Assembly: GCA_934403665.1 (NCBI GenBank)
Contig: CAKRUL010000054.1
Span: 1-7,502 of the forward strand
DNA: 7,502 nucleotides
Direction: 5' to 3'
From: an uncultured Clostridia bacterium
Lineage (GTDB): Bacteria > Bacillota_A > Clostridia > UMGS1840 > HGM11507
The position numbers and the translations under genes were made by a program. Below, piece by piece: positions 6,046 to 7,502 of this stretch; positions within the stretch are counted from its first letter, which is position 1, and each line of letters begins with the position of its first letter. The notes beneath the pieces were generated by a model. It had not been told where the DNA came from and searched no databases. It worked only from the letters and a program-made list of their open reading frames with translations.

Positions 6046-7502
6046 TTACAGCAATTCAAAATCCACCTGCCGCAAAGCCGGAGAGGCTCCTTTGACCCGA
6101 ACCCGCACCTGATCGCCGATGGAAAAGGTTCTTCCGGTTCGCTTGCCGACCGCCGTATAGTTCGCTTCGGAAAATTCAAAATATTCGTTTTCGATATCCG
6201 CATAGCGGATCAAGCCCTCGATGGTATTCTCCAGCTCCACAAAAATACCGAACCCTGTGACGGAAGAGATGATGCCCTCCGTCTCCTGCCCGATAAACTG
6301 CTGCATATATTCCGCTTTTTTGATATCCTGCGTATCCCGTTCCGCATTGTCGGCGATCATTTCCCGCTCGGAGGACTGCAAAGCCGCACGCTCCGTAAGC
6401 GCTTGGTATTTGGTAAGCAGTTCCCCCTCCATTTTTCCATCCAAAATGAGCTTTAAAATCCGGTGAATGATCAGATCCGGATACCGACGGATCGGGGAGG
6501 TAAAATGACAATAATATTTTGCCGCAAGCCCGTAATGTCCTTTGTTCTCGGGAGAATATTTTGCTTTCATCAAAGAGCGCAGAAGAATGGTGGAAATGAT
6601 CTTTTCCTCCTTTTTCCCCTGACACATCTCCAAAATTTCCAGAAGCTGACGCGGCTTGATCTCCTTCGGCATTTTGACGCGATACCCCAGATTTTTCACC
6701 AGAATCAGAAACTTCTGCATTTTTTCGGCATCCGGTTCCTCGTGAATGCGATAGACAAAAGGCTTGCTCTGCCAAAAAACATACTCTGCGATCGTCTCGT
6801 TGGTGAGGAGCATAAACTCCTCTATGATGTAATTGGAGATACTCAGCTCATATTTATGCACATCCACCGGCCGGTTCTTCTCGTCCAACTCCACCTTGCA
6901 TTCCGGAAAATTGAAATCCAGGCTTCCGCGTGCCCTGCGCTTTTTCCGCAACAGCATGGCAAGCTCCTTCATCTGAAACAGCATCGGCGCAATCTCTTGA
7001 TATTGCTTTAAATCTTCCCCGGAATCCCCCTCCAGAATTCTGGTCACATTCCGGTAGGTCATGCGGTGACGGGAACGGATGACCGATCGGAAAACCTGAT
7101 GCTCCTTGACCTTTCCGTTCGGATCGATCGTCAGAAAGGTGCTCATTGCCAGGCGAGCCTCCCGCGGATTCAGACTGCAGATGCCGTTGGAAAGCTCCCG
7201 CGGCAGCATCGGAATCACGCGATCCACCAAATACACGCTGGTTCCCCGTTCAAAGGCCTCCTTGTCCAGCCGGGAGTTTTCACGCACATAATGGCTGACA
7301 TCCGCAATGTGCACGCCCAAATAATAGTCGCCGTTTTCCAGCCGTTTCAAAGAGACGGCATCGTCCAGATCCTTCGCATCATCGCCGTCAATGGTGATAA
7401 TGGTCTCTGCCGTTAAATCCAGCCGCCCTTTTTTCGCTTCCTCATCGATTTTGCTGACCCGTTTCGCCTCCGCCATCACCTTTTGGGGAAACTCATCGGA
7501 CA
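6046..7502 (-). CDS. rnr: Ribonuclease R, C-terminal 485 residues (5' end outside window)
   Basis: RNase R is a processive 3'-to-5' exoribonuclease of the RNB (RNase II) family that degrades structured RNA. The frame is open through the right edge, so the N-terminal cold-shock/OB domains are missing and the annotation runs to 7502. The RNB domain starts with GRLDLTAETIITIDGDDAKD; the aspartate cluster DGDDAKDLDDAV at about 7389-7354 holds the metal-binding catalytic residues. Further hallmarks are YLGVHIADVSHYV, YLVDRVIPMLPRELSNGIC and HFTSPIRRYPDLIIHR (about 6507-6460). A C-terminal S1 RNA-binding domain (EGIISSVTGFGIFVEL to QVDFELL, about 6285-6049) completes the protein. It ends right after S1 at TAA (6048-6046), without the Lys-rich tail many RNase R proteins carry. 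smpB, often found downstream of rnr, does not follow. Confidence 0.95.
   Translation of the reverse strand, partial: SDEFPQKVMAEAKRVSKIDEEAKKGRLDLTAETIITIDGDDAKDLDDAVSLKRLENGDYYLGVHIADVSHYVRENSRLDKEAFERGTSVYLVDRVIPMLPRELSNGICSLNPREARLAMSTFLTIDPNGKVKEHQVFRSVIRSRHRMTYRNVTRILEGDSGEDLKQYQEIAPMLFQMKELAMLLRKKRRARGSLDFNFPECKVELDEKNRPVDVHKYELSISNYIIEEFMLLTNETIAEYVFWQSKPFVYRIHEEPDAEKMQKFLILVKNLGYRVKMPKEIKPRQLLEILEMCQGKKEEKIISTILLRSLMKAKYSPENKGHYGLAAKYYCHFTSPIRRYPDLIIHRILKLILDGKMEGELLTKYQALTERAALQSSEREMIADNAERDTQDIKKAEYMQQFIGQETEGIISSVTGFGIFVELENTIEGLIRYADIENEYFEFSEANYTAVGKRTGRTFSIGDQVRVRVKGASPALRQVDFELL

Overview
The window looks like chromosomal DNA of a Gram-positive anaerobe, most likely class Clostridia (Bacillota), perhaps the Oscillospiraceae/Ruminococcaceae side. 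Reasons: a group II ECF transporter module followed by truA, a DUF5711 protein next to a CvpA-family protein, purine-rich Shine-Dalgarno sites, and frequent TTG/GTG starts. The lineage is inferred from gene content and protein character, not from a database search. No mobile element, CRISPR array, rRNA or tRNA was seen.

Every gene lies on the minus strand, so the reading order runs from high to low coordinates: RNase R (3' portion, entering from the right edge), a 177-nt intergenic region with a promoter and a heptamer-based tandem repeat, a class I SAM-dependent RNA methyltransferase, ecfA1, ecfA2, ecfT, truA, a membrane-anchored DUF5711 protein with a probable beta-propeller, and a CvpA-family membrane protein cut by the left edge. 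From the methyltransferase on, the genes are 38 nt apart, overlapping by 10, overlapping by 7, 7 nt apart, overlapping by 4 and 57 nt apart. No convincing terminator was found between them, so they probably form one operon driven by the extended -10 promoter at 5985-6013.

Functionally the window combines RNA metabolism (RNase R decay, a base or rRNA methyltransferase, TruA pseudouridylation) with vitamin/metal uptake energetics (the EcfA1-EcfA2-EcfT module, whose substrate-binding S components must be encoded elsewhere) and two envelope proteins of poorly known role. Most of it is ordinary housekeeping. Points worth a second look are the 7/14-bp repeat that would sit at the very start of the operon transcript, the seven-hairpin pattern of the DUF5711 protein, an Arg-for-Gly change in the TruA catalytic loop, the setting of the ecf-truA block away from the ribosomal protein genes, and the cluster of non-ATG starts. 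I found no convincing undescribed system.
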